This document shows, piece by piece, positions 62,897-64,000 of a stretch of 64,000 nucleotides of DNA. Position 1 is the stretch's first letter. Each line of letters begins with the position of its first letter. The DNA is from Pseudobacteroides cellulosolvens ATCC 35603 = DSM 2933. Lineage in GTDB: Bacteria; Bacillota; Clostridia; Acetivibrionales; DSM-2933. The stretch is taken from the NCBI RefSeq assembly GCF_001262605.1, contig NZ_LGTC01000001.1:248001-312000 (forward strand), read 5' to 3'. A program made the translations under genes and the position numbers. Under the pieces are notes generated by a model. The model was not told the origin of the DNA. It ran no database searches and worked only from the letters and a program-made list of their open reading frames with translations.

Positions 62897-63538
62897 TTAT
62901 TTTATATAAAAGATACTAAGTATTGTTCTATAAATATAGATGATTGGGGGAGATATAATTCTTGATAATATATTTGTTGCAACAAGAAACAAGAAAACTA
63001 TAAAACTATATCTTTGAAGTATCGTGTAAAATTCATATTTCTCTATATTAGTAAGGTTTTCAAGTATCCTTGAACCAGGGAAAGGAGGAATTGGAAGAAT
63101 ACCTAAAACAAAGAATACTACATTAAAATATATTCCAAACAATAAAATTTGCAGTAAATTGCCTCCGATAACTGTGCCTAAAAGGATATCTATCTTAAGG
63201 ACCAGCATTATTTTCATTATTATAGCAAAAAGTATTGCCATAAGAAGATTTCCAATAAAGCCTGCTGCTGAAACAAGGGAATCGTCAATTCTAATATTTT
63301 TAAAGTTTCGACGGTTTATATTCACAGGCTTAGACCATCCGAATCCTATAACAACAAAAATTAAAAAGCCTAATGGATCAATATGTTCTTTGGGGTTAAG
63401 GGATAGTTTTCCCTGATATCTTGGGGTCTTATCGCCAAGTTTGTCTGCCATATAGGCTTGAGCAAACCCACTAATTACTAAGGCAATTAGAATACCTGGA
63501 ATGCTCATTATCATTTCCTGAACAGTTCTGCCAAACAT
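62897..63538 (-). CDS. S2P/M50-family membrane protein lacking zinc ligands
   Basis: 213 aa behind GCGAGGAG. Topology and sequence match the small rhomboid-like M50 group (YwhC/YdfC type): IPGILIALVISGFAQAYMAD at 14-33, KLGDKTPRYQGKLSLNPKEH, IDPLGFL, and ILPIPPFPGSRIL near 145. But the active site HEFAH expected at the first motif reads SGFAQ, and the third ligand Asp of the P-P-L-D-G motif is replaced by P-F-P-G. All three zinc ligands are gone while the fold residues are kept, so this is probably a pseudoprotease and not a decayed gene. It is divergent from trpS. Confidence 0.82.
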   Translation of the reverse strand: MFGRTVQEMIMSIPGILIALVISGFAQAYMADKLGDKTPRYQGKLSLNPKEHIDPLGFLIFVVIGFGWSKPVNINRRNFKNIRIDDSLVSAAGFIGNLLMAILFAIIMKIMLVLKIDILLGTVIGGNLLQILLFGIYFNVVFFVLGILPIPPFPGSRILENLTNIEKYEFYTILQRYSFIVFLFLVATNILSRIISPPIIYIYRTILSIFYIK

Positions 63539-63759
63539 TTATAATCTCCTCGCATTATGAAATTTATTATATAAATAATACTAATTATTCTATCAGTTGG
63601 AATTAAAAAAGTCCATATCAAAATCCATTGTATAACTTACCATTAATAATAGTTTCCCTATTATATGAAAAGTAAACGGTTAGAGTGAAACTTATAATTG
63701 TAAATTGTACATACAATATGCTAATATATAAAGAGCATATTTGAACGGAGCGTGGATTC
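63539..63759. other. Divergent intergenic region upstream of trpS
   Basis: 221 bases, AT-rich. I looked for a T-box leader ahead of trpS and see no AGGGTGG-type T-box sequence and no terminator hairpin. The GGAG at 63746-63750 serves as ribosome site. Confidence 0.5.
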
Positions 63760-64000
63760 ATGAAGAAAGGTAAGATATTAAGCGGGATGAGGCCCACAGG
63801 GGCACTTCATTTGGGAAACTACTTCGGAGCCCTGGAAAATTGGGTTAAGCTTCAAAATGATTATGACTGTTATTTCTTTGTAGCTGATTGGCATGCATTG
63901 ACTACAGGGTATGAGAATACAGACGACATTAAAAATAATATTAACAATCTTGTTATAGATTTCTTAAGTGCAGGACTTGATCCTGAAAAGTGCAGCATAT
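63760..64000 (+). CDS. trpS: Tryptophanyl-tRNA synthetase (3' end outside window)
   Basis: The first 80 residues are visible. Class I HIGH-type motif MRPTGALHLGNYFGAL at residues 10-25 and YFFVADWHALTT near 39-50 are diagnostic of TrpRS. It charges tRNA-Trp with tryptophan. The frame is open at the window end. Confidence 0.95.
   Translation, partial: MKKGKILSGMRPTGALHLGNYFGALENWVKLQNDYDCYFFVADWHALTTGYENTDDIKNNINNLVIDFLSAGLDPEKCSI

Noticed and set aside
63539..63759. T-box riboswitch ahead of trpS
   Set aside because: The conserved T-box sequence and a terminator/antiterminator pair are not visible in the available leader.
1..64000. CRISPR array or cas genes
   Set aside because: No regular direct repeats with unique spacers; the tandem family C units and the small RNA motif pairs do not have CRISPR spacing, and no cas-like protein is present.

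Overview
The window comes from an AT-rich, endospore-forming, cellulosome-producing clostridium. Evidence: a GH9 cellulase with a dockerin, two SpoIIM-type proteins, a SpoIIM-XerD-DeoB-Pdp-DacF gene order, MurT/GatD, Sbp-FtsA-FtsZ, and Gram-positive lipoteichoic acid synthase. An Acetivibrio/Ruminiclostridium-type host fits best, but the species cannot be fixed from sequence alone.

Positions 1 to about 24.2 kb are the right part of a prophage with a contractile tail, all on the plus strand. The order is portal (cut by the window edge), MuF protein, scaffold, SU10-type major capsid protein, a head-fibre-like peptide and a polysaccharide deacetylase. Head-tail connectors follow, then sheath, tube, a tail assembly chaperone with a -1 frameshift extension, tape measure, PBSX-like baseplate genes, tail fibre, holin and NlpC/P60 endolysin. 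Next come a MazF-like toxin, two tandem candidate small RNAs, a three-domain lysin, a second small holin split by an IS4-family element, an excisionase and a tyrosine integrase broken by a one-base deletion. The integrase abuts the 3' end of a tRNA-Lys gene, the likely attachment site. The split holin and broken integrase suggest a decaying prophage.

From 24.3 to 31.2 kb lie a multi-pass GT-C-like membrane protein, a DUF4163/DUF3298 secreted protein, and on the minus strand an LtaS-type synthase and the GatD/MurT pair that amidates lipid II. From 31.4 to 36.7 kb is the end of a division/cell-wall cluster: a 5'-truncated murA, divIB, sbp, ftsA and ftsZ. Then come the cellulosomal GH9 enzyme (37-39.7 kb), a poly-HAMP chemoreceptor (40-42.2 kb), tRNA-Trp, proC, rnhA, an ADP-ribose pyrophosphatase, spoIIM, xerD, deoB, pdp and dacF.

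From 52.7 to 59.8 kb is a membrane-protein/DUF4129/DUF4350/MoxR/DUF58 operon with a convergent SpoIIM-like gene and an RDD protein. The end holds lysA, a PrsA-like foldase, an S2P-family protein that lacks its zinc ligands, and the start of trpS.

Host intergenic regions are rich in dispersed repeats. I distinguish three families (A, B, C) and one short palindrome pair. One family C copy sits nested inside another. The most unusual unexplained signal is the pair of promoter-linked RNA modules at 18.94-19.12 kb, in which the motif GAA(C/A)GTGAAG is each time followed by a hairpin, next to the MazF-like toxin.
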